From contig VBKD01000127.1 of the NCBI GenBank assembly GCA_005888075.1, positions 919-13,595 on the forward strand: DNA of 12,677 nt, given 5' to 3'. Below, piece after piece: positions 1 through 7,322 of this stretch; positions within the stretch are counted from its first letter, which is position 1; the number at the start of each line of letters is the position of its first letter. The stretch comes from Chloroflexota bacterium (lineage in GTDB: Bacteria > Chloroflexota > Dormibacteria > Dormibacterales > Dormibacteraceae). A model generated the notes under the pieces. That model searched no databases. It worked only from the letters and a program-made list of their open reading frames with translations, and was not told where the DNA came from. The translations under genes were made by a program, and so were the position numbers.

Positions 1-115
1 CCGGCGCGGCACCAAATTTTTGCCCTCGACCACTCGGCCTCGTCTTCAGCTCGTGGGCAGGCCCGCGTGCCTGCGGCATCCCGCACACATGGGCCGAGAC
101 CGTGACCGCGAAGAG

Positions 116-838
116 TCACCAGAGTTTCGTGCTGGTTTCTCCCGCCTGGCGGATCGCCGCGCCGTCGACCTCGCCGCTCGCGGCCGTGATGTTGCGAGCC
201 GGCCATTCAAATGTGATGGTCACCGGACCGTCCGGGGGCAGCGGCCACACCCACCATGTGAACTCCCATCTCTTGCCGCCGCCTCCGCCGCCTCGAGGGC
301 TGACGACCGGCCCGGCGGGCACCTCCGGCTCACGTCCTTCCTGGATCGCCTGGAAATACGCCATCACACCGCCCGGCGGGCGATGAAGGCTGCTCGAGCC
401 TTCGCGTCCGTCCGAGAACCTGACTCCAAACCGGAACTGCTCCTCATCGAACGGTCTGGAAGAGGGCGGGCCAAAGCCCATCAAACCCGCATTCACATCG
501 TGCTTGCTGCGCATCGCGAGCGAGAACCGGAAACCTGTCGAATACGCGACGCAATCGATCATGGCAAGGGACACCTCAGGTGCCGAGAAGAGGACCTGGC
601 GGACGGGCACCGACACGCCGAGCTCGTCGTCCGGGTCCGTGAACCACGGTGGTGGTGTGAACTGCCGGGGCGGAGGCGGAGGAGGCGGCGGCTTGAAGCG
701 GTGCCACACACGGCGCCAGACCGGCTCCGCCGGGTAGGCGCGAAGCACCGCAATCGGACGTCGCGCCGGGCCAAGAGCGGTTTTGATGCCCTGCCAAAGG
801 ACGAACATTCGCCACGAAAGGCTGCCGGCGCGGTGCAT
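116..838 (-). CDS. Conserved hypothetical protein, proline-rich N-terminus and Trp-rich C-terminus
   Basis: 240 residues if read from the first ATG; no function is known to me. Seen: a run of eight prolines at residues 50-57, a second proline cluster at 62-64, a beta-rich middle (residues 74-145, including a GVRFSDGRE stretch), a six-glycine run at 183-188, then a Trp-rich block (WEFTWWVWPLPPDGP, 191-205) ending in FEWPARNI at 210-217. This order of glycine run, WVWPLPP and EWPAR matches an uncharacterised family I recall as common in Actinobacteria, which supports the minus-strand reading over the overlapping plus-strand frame at 20-847. There is no signal peptide or clear membrane segment, so it is probably cytoplasmic. 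The start is uncertain: Met11 or GTG at residue 44 are alternatives, no Shine-Dalgarno precedes the first ATG, and the first 45 or so residues do not look like the family. It is divergent from the secreted protein at 896. Confidence 0.75.
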   Translation of the reverse strand: MHRAGSLSWRMFVLWQGIKTALGPARRPIAVLRAYPAEPVWRRVWHRFKPPPPPPPPRQFTPPPWFTDPDDELGVSVPVRQVLFSAPEVSLAMIDCVAYSTGFRFSLAMRSKHDVNAGLMGFGPPSSRPFDEEQFRFGVRFSDGREGSSSLHRPPGGVMAYFQAIQEGREPEVPAGPVVSPRGGGGGGKRWEFTWWVWPLPPDGPVTITFEWPARNITAASGEVDGAAIRQAGETSTKLW

Positions 839-895
839 TCGAGTTGATTCTGATCTTGACGCAGGGTTTGCCCGTCGAGTGCGTCACATCCGGCA

Positions 896-2620
896 ATGGA
901 ACCTCCGTTACGGAGTGGTGTCGGATGGCGCTCCCGCTGGAGCAGATGGCCGCTCGCGGCCCTGCTCGTCGCGGGAGTCTCGCTCTCGACGGCCATCCCC
1001 GCCCGCGCCGCGACGGACACGCAAGACCAGGCCCAGACGCTGACCTATAGCTTCGACCAGTTCGGTGTCATGGCGCAGACCTTCACGGCCGGCATGACAG
1101 GACAGCTCGATCGCGTTTCGCTGGCCTCGGACACCCCGTATGGCTTCACCATCCTGGACGTCGGGATCGAGACCGTCGCCGCCGGCGGAACGCCCAGCGG
1201 CACCATCCTGGGATCGACCACGTTCCGGGGCTCGTTCAGTGGGGGCAGCAGGCAGTTCCACGACTTTCTCTTCAACCCTGGCGTCCCGATCACGGCTGAC
1301 ACCAATTACGCGATCGTCGTCCAGGTGTACGCCGGCGGCCTTAACTGGTACGACAGCTCGTGGCTGGACGCCTATCCGGGCGGCCAGCTCTATATCAGCT
1401 GCTTCGGCTGTACCTGGTTCTCCGACCCGAGCTACGGCCAGGACTTCGCGTTCAAGACATGGGTAGCGACCAACACCAACCAGGCGCCGGCGCTGACGGC
1501 AAACAGCCCAGCCATCACCGTGACCGAAGGGACCCCGCCCACCAACACCGGGTCTTATTCCGACCCCGACGGCGACACCGTAACCATCACCGCGTCATCA
1601 GGCACCCTCACGAAGACCGGTTCGGCGGGCGGCACCTGGACCTGGACCGGTCCCGCGTCCGACGAGGCGCCAACCCAGACCGTGAATCTCACGGCGGATG
1701 ACGGACACGGCTTCACCGCTACCACCACCTTCACCGTGACCGTCATCGCGGTCGCCCCAACGGCGGTCATCACGAACGATCCCCCCTCGAGCCCCGAGGG
1801 CACACCGATCGATCTCACCGCCTCCGCCACAAGCCCGGCTGCAGCTGACACTGCCTTCAAATACTCCTGGGCCGTGACGAAGGACGGCTCGCCGTTCGCC
1901 ACCGGTTTGGGTAGCTCGTTCAACTTCACGCCCAATGACGAGGGCACTTACGTCGCGACGCTCCGGGCGACCGACGACGGCGCGATGAGCGGCACGTCCT
2001 CATTCACGGTGGTGGGCACGAACGTTGCTCCGACCGCGAAGATCGACCGCGTTACGGCGTCCGCGCCTCTTGTCCTCACCGCCCAGGAGTCGGTCACCTT
2101 CGCCGGCAGCTTCTCCGACCCAGGCGTGATGGACTCGCACGTGGTTTCGTGGAACTTCGGCGACGGTACGCCGGCCGGCAAATCGAGCTACGGTCCGGGA
2201 GGCACGGCCGCATTTTCCACATCGCACACCTACACCGCCGCGGGCACATATAACGTGACCTTGACGGTCAACGATGACGATGGCGCCGCAGGCCAGACGA
2301 CCGCTCGCGTTTTGGTTCAGACACCGCAGCAGGCCCTCGCCGCCATCTCAGCGCGCGTGCAGGGGATCACAACGCTCAACGCCGGACAGAAGAACAGCTT
2401 GACGGCCAAGCTGCAGGCCGCGATTGACGCTCTTGGCCGCGGTAACACGACCGCCGCCAACAACCAGCTGAACGCATTCCTCAACGAGGTTCAGGCCGAC
2501 GCCGGCGCCGGCAAGCTTTCGAGCACCGATGCCGCCGACTTGCGAACCGCGATTCATGCGGTCCAAGCCGCGCTTGGTGTCTACAACCGCTTGCTGCAGT
2601 GGTGGACCATCGAGTCTTAG
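896..2620 (+). CDS. Secreted PKD/Ig-domain protein with C-terminal FIMAH-like domain
   Basis: 574 residues. Seen: a Sec signal peptide (basic residues 2-18, hydrophobic 19-33, ARA site at 36-38), so the protein is exported. Residues about 45-190 form a beta-rich domain beginning AQTFTAG, with a CFGC pair (Cys169, Cys172) that could form a disulfide outside the cell. Residues 196-284 are an Ig/cadherin-like repeat (SYSDPDGD), 287-374 a PKD/Ig-like repeat, and 378-475 a clear PKD domain (SWNFGDGTP, then HTYTAAGTYNVTLTVND). Residues 478-560 are helical with the spacing of a FIMAH domain (a single-helix-bundle module seen at the ends of extracellular proteins). No catalytic module is present, so adhesion, matrix or surface binding is inferred. 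There is no LPXTG anchor or final membrane helix. The ATG has no Shine-Dalgarno; a CTCCG-TTA-CGGAG palindrome lies at 903-915 just inside the gene. Confidence 0.85.
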   Translation: MEPPLRSGVGWRSRWSRWPLAALLVAGVSLSTAIPARAATDTQDQAQTLTYSFDQFGVMAQTFTAGMTGQLDRVSLASDTPYGFTILDVGIETVAAGGTPSGTILGSTTFRGSFSGGSRQFHDFLFNPGVPITADTNYAIVVQVYAGGLNWYDSSWLDAYPGGQLYISCFGCTWFSDPSYGQDFAFKTWVATNTNQAPALTANSPAITVTEGTPPTNTGSYSDPDGDTVTITASSGTLTKTGSAGGTWTWTGPASDEAPTQTVNLTADDGHGFTATTTFTVTVIAVAPTAVITNDPPSSPEGTPIDLTASATSPAAADTAFKYSWAVTKDGSPFATGLGSSFNFTPNDEGTYVATLRATDDGAMSGTSSFTVVGTNVAPTAKIDRVTASAPLVLTAQESVTFAGSFSDPGVMDSHVVSWNFGDGTPAGKSSYGPGGTAAFSTSHTYTAAGTYNVTLTVNDDDGAAGQTTARVLVQTPQQALAAISARVQGITTLNAGQKNSLTAKLQAAIDALGRGNTTAANNQLNAFLNEVQADAGAGKLSSTDAADLRTAIHAVQAALGVYNRLLQWWTIES

Positions 2621-2653
2621 ATCGCCGGCCGCACATCGCGAGCCCCGATGAGA

Positions 2654-2659
2654 TAACCT
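2654..2659 (+). promoter_or_regulatory. Possible -10 element (TAACCT) for the membrane protein gene
   Basis: TAACCT fits the TANNNT form of a -10 box and ends 10 bases before the ATG at 2670, so a transcript would start at or just before the start codon (leaderless). No good -35 is seen and no Shine-Dalgarno precedes the ATG, which fits leaderless reading. This rests on a six-base match only. Confidence 0.3.
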
Positions 2660-2669
2660 CGCCGCGGAC

Positions 2670-3398
2670 ATGCGCTGGACCGTCACGTTCGTATATCTCT
2701 CGTTGGTTGCCGTGACGATGGTCGCTCTCAACTTCATCTTCGGCTGGTCAGCGTGGCTGCTCACCATCCTCATCCTCCTGCTGCTTCCGGCCGTCATCAA
2801 CTTCGGGGTGGCTGTCCGCCACCGGGTGCCGTGGGCAACCGTCCTGTCTTATCTGTCGGCGCTGAGCCTGCTGGCTGCAGTTGGCAGTCAGCTTGCCGGC
2901 TGGACGGCGGCTCGGAGCTGGTTCTTGATGGTTTGGGCGGTGCTCCTCCTGGCCGTAGCGATAAGCCTGTTCTCCCATCCCATGAGAAAGCCGGCCTGGG
3001 GCCTGTTCGTCGCCTTTTGGGGCGTGGTGGGGGTGGTATGGCTGATCGTCATCCAGCTGCTGGCGCTCACCGATGTCCTTACCGGTGGCGCATACATCGG
3101 ATCGGCCGCTTGGCCGATCGGATTCATCGGCATCTCAATCCTGGTTGCTTCAGCCACGGGCTTCGGCGCCAAGCCGTTCGGCTTGATCGTTGATTCGCTT
3201 GGCGTGTCGACAGGCGTGCTCTTCTTTGCCATCACCCTTACTACATGGACGGACCTCTCTGACGCGCGAAGGGGGGCGAGCGTGGCGGCCGCCATCGTGT
3301 ACTGCATCTGGATCGCCGGGTACGGCTGGGCCATGCTCGGGCTCGACCGTTCAGCGGACCGGGTGCAGCACGTGGTGGGAAGCCCAAGCACGGCCTAG
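2670..3398 (+). CDS. Multi-pass integral membrane protein, function unknown
   Basis: 242 residues, very hydrophobic. About eight transmembrane helices are visible, roughly at residues 5-25, 27-48, 55-77, 84-101, 109-131, 148-163, 170-190 and 204-224, with short basic loops (RHR near 50-52, MRKP at 105-108). I do not recognise the family; no transporter signature, metal motif or active-site pattern is evident. The C-terminal tail of about 18 residues is polar. The gene starts 49 bases after the secreted PKD protein and ends 6 bases before the acyltransferase start, so it is probably co-transcribed with the latter and may serve the same membrane-lipid or envelope process; that link is inferred from position alone. 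The ATG has no Shine-Dalgarno, and a possible -10 box sits just upstream. Confidence 0.8.
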   Translation: MRWTVTFVYLSLVAVTMVALNFIFGWSAWLLTILILLLLPAVINFGVAVRHRVPWATVLSYLSALSLLAAVGSQLAGWTAARSWFLMVWAVLLLAVAISLFSHPMRKPAWGLFVAFWGVVGVVWLIVIQLLALTDVLTGGAYIGSAAWPIGFIGISILVASATGFGAKPFGLIVDSLGVSTGVLFFAITLTTWTDLSDARRGASVAAAIVYCIWIAGYGWAMLGLDRSADRVQHVVGSPSTA

Positions 3399-3404
3399 AT
3401 CGAG

Positions 3405-4097
3405 ATGGCGAGCACCGCGCTGCCGGCCGCGGACCTGCTCCCAGTCGGCCCGAGCGCGAACCTCGCCTACCGCATGGTCAGGGGAATCGGGATTCCACTG
3501 CTGCGGCTGTGTTTCAACTTCGACGTAAGTGGCCGTGAGAACCTCCCGCGGTCCGGCAACTACGTCGTCATCGCCAACCACCTCAACTGGCTAGACGAGT
3601 TCGCTCTCCTTTATCTGTTTCCCGTGGAGCCTCGGCTCCACTTCCTCGCCGATCCCACAATCCTTGTCACGCGCAAGTTCCAGTGGTGGCTGGTCCGCAC
3701 CACCGGCGGTTATGTGCCGGTCGTACGGGAGCGGCACGGAGACATATCGCTCTTCAAGCACGTCGACCGCTGCCTGGCGGTCGGAGGGGCGGTCGCGATC
3801 TTTCCGGAAGGCAACTATGGGCCGGCCGAGGGTGGGCTCATGGCCTTCCACAAGGGGTTCGCCCACTTCGCCATCAAAGCGGGAGTGCCCGTGATTCCCG
3901 TCGGGCTGTCGGGCACAAAGGACCTCTGGTTTCGCAAGCGGGTCCAGGTCGTGATCGGTAAGGCGATCTCGACCACCGGCCAGGATCCGGCCGCGCTGAC
4001 CGAGCTCGCGTTCGACCGAGTCAAAGACCTGATGCCGGTCTACACCGAAACCGGTGGGCGCAAATTGCTTCGCAAACAGCTGACCCACCTCTTCTAG
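3405..4097 (+). CDS. PlsC-type lysophospholipid acyltransferase (1-acylglycerol-3-phosphate acyltransferase-like)
   Basis: 230 residues, the usual length for this family, which transfers an acyl chain to lysophosphatidate or a related lysolipid at the cytoplasmic membrane. Seen: motif I as NHLNWLD with the catalytic pair His59 and Asp64 (HX4D); motif III as FPEGNYG at 133-139; and the IPVGLSG block at 164-170, a normal motif IV. Motif III differs from the classic FPEGTRS: Asn136 and Tyr137 stand where Thr and the glycerol-phosphate-contacting Arg usually are, which may mean a different acceptor. A weakly hydrophobic stretch near residues 28-37 may be a membrane contact, and no signal peptide is present. 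It follows the membrane protein by 6 bases and precedes the ATPase gene by 11 bases, so the three may form one transcript. The exact substrate cannot be read from the sequence, so no gene symbol is given. Confidence 0.9.
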   Translation: MASTALPAADLLPVGPSANLAYRMVRGIGIPLLRLCFNFDVSGRENLPRSGNYVVIANHLNWLDEFALLYLFPVEPRLHFLADPTILVTRKFQWWLVRTTGGYVPVVRERHGDISLFKHVDRCLAVGGAVAIFPEGNYGPAEGGLMAFHKGFAHFAIKAGVPVIPVGLSGTKDLWFRKRVQVVIGKAISTTGQDPAALTELAFDRVKDLMPVYTETGGRKLLRKQLTHLF

Positions 4098-4108
4098 ACT
4101 CCGGTCAC

Positions 4109-6361
4109 ATGGCCGTCGCCCGCGTACTGTGCCCAACCCTCGTCGGCCGCGACACCGAGCTTTCCCGGCTGGAGGACTCCTTGCTCGCGGCATTGCGGGG
4201 CGATGGCGGAGTGGTGATCGTCGGGGGCGAGGCGGGGATGGGCAAGACCCGTCTGGTCAGCGCCCTCGCCATGCGTGCGCGCCGGCTCGGCTCCGTCGTC
4301 ATCTCGGGCGGGTGCAGCGAGGCCGAGCTGTCCCTGCCATACCTTCCGTTCCTGGAAGCGATCGGGAACTACCTCGCGACAACGGACATCGCAGCGTTGC
4401 GCGAGCGCCTTGGATCCGCGGCGGAGGAGCTCGCCCAGCTGTTCCCCCAGATGGGACGTCCCGCCACCAACACGGGCGATGCCGCCCAGGCGAAGCTGCG
4501 TCTGTTCGAGTCCATGCTTCTTTTGCTGCGCGACGCAGCTCGGTCGCGCGCTGTGCTTTTGATCCTCGAGGACCTGCAGTGGGCCGACCCCGCGACGCGT
4601 GAGCTGCTCGACTACGCGACTCGCAGGCTTCGCTCGACGAACGTGCTGATCGTGGCGACGTACCGCTCGGACGAGCTCCACCGGAAGCACGCGCTGCTGC
4701 CGACGATCCAGGGCTGGCGTCGCTCCGGCCAGGTCGAGATGGTCGAGCTCGAGGCGCTCGATTCGTCCAGGGTCGCCGATATGGTTTGCGCGATCTTCGA
4801 TGAGGCGTCGATCTCTGACGAGTTCCGCGATTTCCTGCGCGAGAGGAGCGAAGGCAACCCATTCGTGCTCGAGGAGATGCTGCGCGACGCGCTCGACCGC
4901 GGCGACATATATCGCGGTGCTACGGGGTGGGACCGCAAATCGGTGGTCGAGATGCGGATACCGCGGACCGTTCAAGACACGATCTTGCAGCGACTCGAGC
5001 GGCTCGACCGCGAGCACGTAGGCGTGTTGTCCGCCGCGTCGGCCATCGGCCGGTCGTTCGACCTGGAGACGCTCGCCGCCGTCGCGGGAGTCGATCAATC
5101 AGCTGTGCTGTCCGCGCTCGAAGCAAGCGTCACCGCGCAGCTGCTCGAAGAGGAGAACCGCACCTCAGGCCGCTACCAATTCCGCCATGCCCTCACGCGA
5201 GAGGCCGTTTACGAGGACCTCGTGGTACCCCGACGCCAGCAGCTGCACTCGAGGGTGGCGGACGTCCTTGCATCGCGTCCTGACCGGGTCGCGGTGGATC
5301 TGGCCAACCATCTGCTGATGGCGGGGCGCTATGACGAAGCCGTGGCGATGTGCGTCGCCGCGGCCGACGACGCCATGCGCGCCCTGGCCTACCGGGATGC
5401 GGCCGAGCTCCTCGAGCGGGCGTCGCCTCATGTACGTGATCAGGTGGACCGCGCTCGCATGTTGTGTCGGGCGGCGGATGCCTACTGGAACAACAGCGAG
5501 TCGGCCAATGCAAGGCGGCTGCTCGAGCAGGGCATCCCGGACCTCGAGTCTGCCGGTTTGAACGTGGAGGCCGCGGGCTATCGTGTCATGCTGGGACGCT
5601 GCTGGTGGGAGCTGTTGCGGTCGGACCTGGCGGAGGAGCAATTCCAGAAGGCCCGCGGTGTGCTCGAAGCTGCCGGTCCGAGCGAGGCGCTTGCCATCGC
5701 GTATGTGAGGTTGTCAGGCCTGGCCAGCTTCAATTCCGATCTCGTGACGTCATTGGACTACGCGACGCGAGGGGTTGCAACGGCGGAAGCTGCCGGCGCG
5801 GGCCTCGCCAGAGCGTGGTCCCTCATCTTCATGGCCGGAGCTGAGCTTGGCCTGGGGCAGGTCGAGGCCGGCTTCGCCCACCTCGAGGAGAGCTACCAGG
5901 CCTCGGTGGCAGGCCATTACCGATTTCAGATCGGCAACGCCGTCTACAACGCAACGTGGGAAGCCATCCACCTGGGCGCGGTTGACAAGGTGAACATCTG
6001 GTTCGATCGCCTTGGAGCGGTCGGTCATACAGCGGACGAGTGGCCGCTGTATGTGAGGGGGCTGCTTGGACTGGCACGAGGGCGGGTGGTCGAGGCCATC
6101 GATCTGGCTCGCACCTCGGTCCAAAGGTCAAGGGATGCGGGTTACCAAAAGATGGTCTGGCGCGCCACCGTACTTCTCGCGCAGGCGCTGGCCGAGAACA
6201 TGCGAGCTGAGGAGGCGGCTTCAGCTCTGCCGCCGCTGTCCAGCCGGGTGGACTCGCAGGACGGCATCTACGACACCGCGGCCCGGGTACGCGGCCGCCT
6301 GGCGCTTGGGGATGTGGCTGGGGCGGCTTCAGACGCCAAGACGATGCCGTCGATCTCCTGA
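4109..6361 (+). CDS. AAA-type ATPase with helical-repeat (TPR-like) region; probable N-terminal part of a frameshifted ATPase-cyclase
   Basis: 750 residues as read. Residues 11-18 (LVGRDTEL) open a STAND-like AAA domain; Walker A is GGEAGMGKT at 39-47 and Walker B is LLILEDLQWAD at 150-160 with Asp155. A winged-helix-like section spans about 280-385 and includes FRHALTREAVYEDL near 357-370, typical of ATPases that accompany class III cyclases or LuxR regulators. From about 390 onward it is alpha-helical with TPR-like repeats. The frame ends abruptly (MPSIS, stop 6359-6361), yet frame 1 continues the same helical style (LLKQADAVFRRGG, then ERALAEAEYRSGD) straight into the cyclase at 6562. This looks like one gene of about 1023 residues with a one-base loss near 6326-6345. 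The whole protein is likely a cytosolic sensor in which ATP-driven assembly controls the cyclase; that role is inferred from the family. The start lies 11 bases after the acyltransferase stop. Confidence 0.88.
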   Translation: MAVARVLCPTLVGRDTELSRLEDSLLAALRGDGGVVIVGGEAGMGKTRLVSALAMRARRLGSVVISGGCSEAELSLPYLPFLEAIGNYLATTDIAALRERLGSAAEELAQLFPQMGRPATNTGDAAQAKLRLFESMLLLLRDAARSRAVLLILEDLQWADPATRELLDYATRRLRSTNVLIVATYRSDELHRKHALLPTIQGWRRSGQVEMVELEALDSSRVADMVCAIFDEASISDEFRDFLRERSEGNPFVLEEMLRDALDRGDIYRGATGWDRKSVVEMRIPRTVQDTILQRLERLDREHVGVLSAASAIGRSFDLETLAAVAGVDQSAVLSALEASVTAQLLEEENRTSGRYQFRHALTREAVYEDLVVPRRQQLHSRVADVLASRPDRVAVDLANHLLMAGRYDEAVAMCVAAADDAMRALAYRDAAELLERASPHVRDQVDRARMLCRAADAYWNNSESANARRLLEQGIPDLESAGLNVEAAGYRVMLGRCWWELLRSDLAEEQFQKARGVLEAAGPSEALAIAYVRLSGLASFNSDLVTSLDYATRGVATAEAAGAGLARAWSLIFMAGAELGLGQVEAGFAHLEESYQASVAGHYRFQIGNAVYNATWEAIHLGAVDKVNIWFDRLGAVGHTADEWPLYVRGLLGLARGRVVEAIDLARTSVQRSRDAGYQKMVWRATVLLAQALAENMRAEEAASALPPLSSRVDSQDGIYDTAARVRGRLALGDVAGAASDAKTMPSIS
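6326..6361 (+). other. Probable frameshift (one base missing) joining the ATPase/TPR frame to the cyclase frame
   Basis: The ATPase frame stops at 6359-6361. The frame one base earlier is open from 6211 to the cyclase stop at 7179. Reading across 6326-6345 with one base added gives a smooth protein (GAASDAK followed by DDAVDLLKQAD). The simplest repair is one extra G after the AAG at 6338-6340. No slippery heptamer of the X-XXY-YYZ kind is visible, so a mutation or an assembly error is more likely than programmed -1 frameshifting. Confidence 0.75.
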
Positions 6362-6561
6362 AGCAGGCTGATGCGGTCTTCAGGCGTGGAGGTCTGCTTC
6401 TGGATTGCTGGCACCTCGAGCGCGCCCTGGCGGAGGCGGAATATCGCTCCGGGGACATCGAAGCCGCCCGGCAGGGTCTCGCCGCCATCGTCGAGGAGGC
6501 GGAGCCGGCGGGCGCCCTCCTGGCGGCCAAGCTCGCGCGGGATACCGCCACCCGGCTCGGC

Positions 6562-7179
6562 GTGGACATCGGCTCCTCCGCCCAAAGTAGGGACGACATG
6601 CCGGCCGCACGGCGCGTCGCCACCGGCGAGCGGATGGTGTCGGTTCTCTTCGCCGACGTGCGCGGCTACACGGAGATGGCGGGGCAGAGTGAGCCGGCCG
6701 GCCTCACGGATCGCATCGCCACGCTGCAGCGATGGGCCGCGCAGGAGGTGGGGCGGAGGCACGGCATAGTCGACAAGTTCGCGGGCGATGCCATCATGGC
6801 GACTTTCAACGTCTCCGGTCAGAGCGTCGACCACGCCATGCAGGCGTTGCGCGCCGCGATCGCCATCATCGACAAAGCCGCTCTCGCCGGCCTCCCGGTG
6901 GGCGCGGGCATCGCTGTCGGTCCCGCCGTGGTGGGCAACCTGGCGGAATCCTCGAACATCAGCGTCCTCGGCGAGGCGACCAACCTGGCGTCCAGGCTGC
7001 AGGCGCGATCACAGGCCGGCGAGGTCACCTTGAGCGAGGAGGCTTACCGGCGGGTCGGAGACTGGCTCCGCGAGCAGGGGATCGCCTCTGAGCCCGTTGA
7101 ACTCGAATTGAAGGGCTTTGCCCAGCCGGTGACCGCCCACAGGGTGGCCGCCTCGACCCAGGCCGCTCAGCCGGCTTAA
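6562..7179 (+). CDS. Class III adenylate/guanylate cyclase domain; probable C-terminal part of the upstream ATPase gene
   Basis: 205 residues from GTG 6562 (an ATG at 6598 is the alternative); neither start has a clear Shine-Dalgarno, and the frame is open upstream to 6211. Seen: VLFADVRGYT with metal-binding Asp32; IVDKFAGDAIMATF with the purine-selecting Lys72 and second metal Asp76; SVLGEATNLASRLQ with Ser134 in the second purine-selecting position (Asp in typical adenylate cyclases, often Thr in bacterial ones), Asn141 and the transition-state Arg145. All catalytic positions are filled, so the domain is probably active and makes cAMP or cGMP. Residues 175-195 carry the GFAQPVTAHRV tail common after such domains. 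In most cyclase-ATPase-TPR proteins I know the cyclase is N-terminal; here it would be C-terminal. If truly separate, it would be a soluble cyclase without a sensor domain. Confidence 0.87.
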   Translation: MDIGSSAQSRDDMPAARRVATGERMVSVLFADVRGYTEMAGQSEPAGLTDRIATLQRWAAQEVGRRHGIVDKFAGDAIMATFNVSGQSVDHAMQALRAAIAIIDKAALAGLPVGAGIAVGPAVVGNLAESSNISVLGEATNLASRLQARSQAGEVTLSEEAYRRVGDWLREQGIASEPVELELKGFAQPVTAHRVAASTQAAQPA

Positions 7180-7213
7180 AAGGGTCAACGGCGACGGAAC
7201 GCCGCCGGGCATG

Positions 7214-7222
7214 TGCTAAGGT
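7214..7222 (+). promoter_or_regulatory. Extended -10 promoter (TGC-TAAGGT) for the transglycosylase gene
   Basis: TGCTAAGGT fits TGnTAnnnT exactly and lies in the gap between the cyclase stop (7179) and the TTG start (7323). No convincing -35 lies 17 bases upstream, as is common for extended -10 promoters. A start near 7229 would give a leader of about 94 bases. A small CGGCG/CGCCG hairpin at 7189-7204, with no T-tract, lies between the cyclase stop and this site. Confidence 0.45.
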
Positions 7223-7235
7223 GCCTTTCTTCGAC

Positions 7236-7316
7236 CGCTGAGCCGCTCCTCCCACGTCGCTATCGCGCTCAGTTTCGTAGTCCGCCCCGGGGTGGGGCAG
7301 TCCCTGAGGAGGAGCG
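7236..7316 (+). promoter_or_regulatory. Structured mRNA leader that can mask the ribosome binding site
   Basis: CGCTCCTCC (7244-7252) is the exact reverse complement of GGAGGAGCG (7308-7316), which contains most of the Shine-Dalgarno of the gene at 7323. Inside the loop, GCCCC (7284-7288) can pair with GGGGC (7294-7298). CTGAGC (7238-7243) can pair with GCTCAG (7267-7272); it abuts the 5' arm of the masking stem. This arrangement could switch translation on and off (RNA thermometer, riboswitch or protein-binding site). I do not see the GGGGTGAATC-type core of the c-di-AMP (ydaO) riboswitch often found before cell-wall hydrolase genes, so the ligand, if any, is unknown. Confidence 0.5.
7307..7312 (+). 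promoter_or_regulatory. Strong Shine-Dalgarno (AGGAGG) fixing the TTG start at 7323
   Basis: AGGAGG lies 10 bases before the TTG. It is the only near-perfect Shine-Dalgarno I see at a gene start in the window, and it supports a rare TTG start over any later codon. It overlaps the 3' arm of the masking stem. Confidence 0.75.
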
Positions 7317-7322
7317 TCAAGG

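Noticed and set aside
20..847. Plus-strand frame of 275 codons
   Set aside because: It overlaps the minus-strand gene at 116-838, is full of Arg/His/Pro typical of a GC-rich shadow frame, and shows no recognisable domain, whereas the minus frame shows a family signature.
4094..5098. Minus-strand frame of 334 codons
   Set aside because: It lies opposite the Walker A/B-bearing ATPase domain and has no domain of its own; high GC keeps the antisense frame open.
6326..6350. Programmed -1 ribosomal frameshifting
   Set aside because: No slippery heptamer is present at the junction, and no obvious stimulatory pseudoknot was seen; an indel is simpler.
7229..7322. c-di-AMP (ydaO-type) riboswitch
   Set aside because: Considered because such switches precede wall hydrolase genes, but the conserved GGGGTGAATC and GCCGAAT-type blocks are not found.
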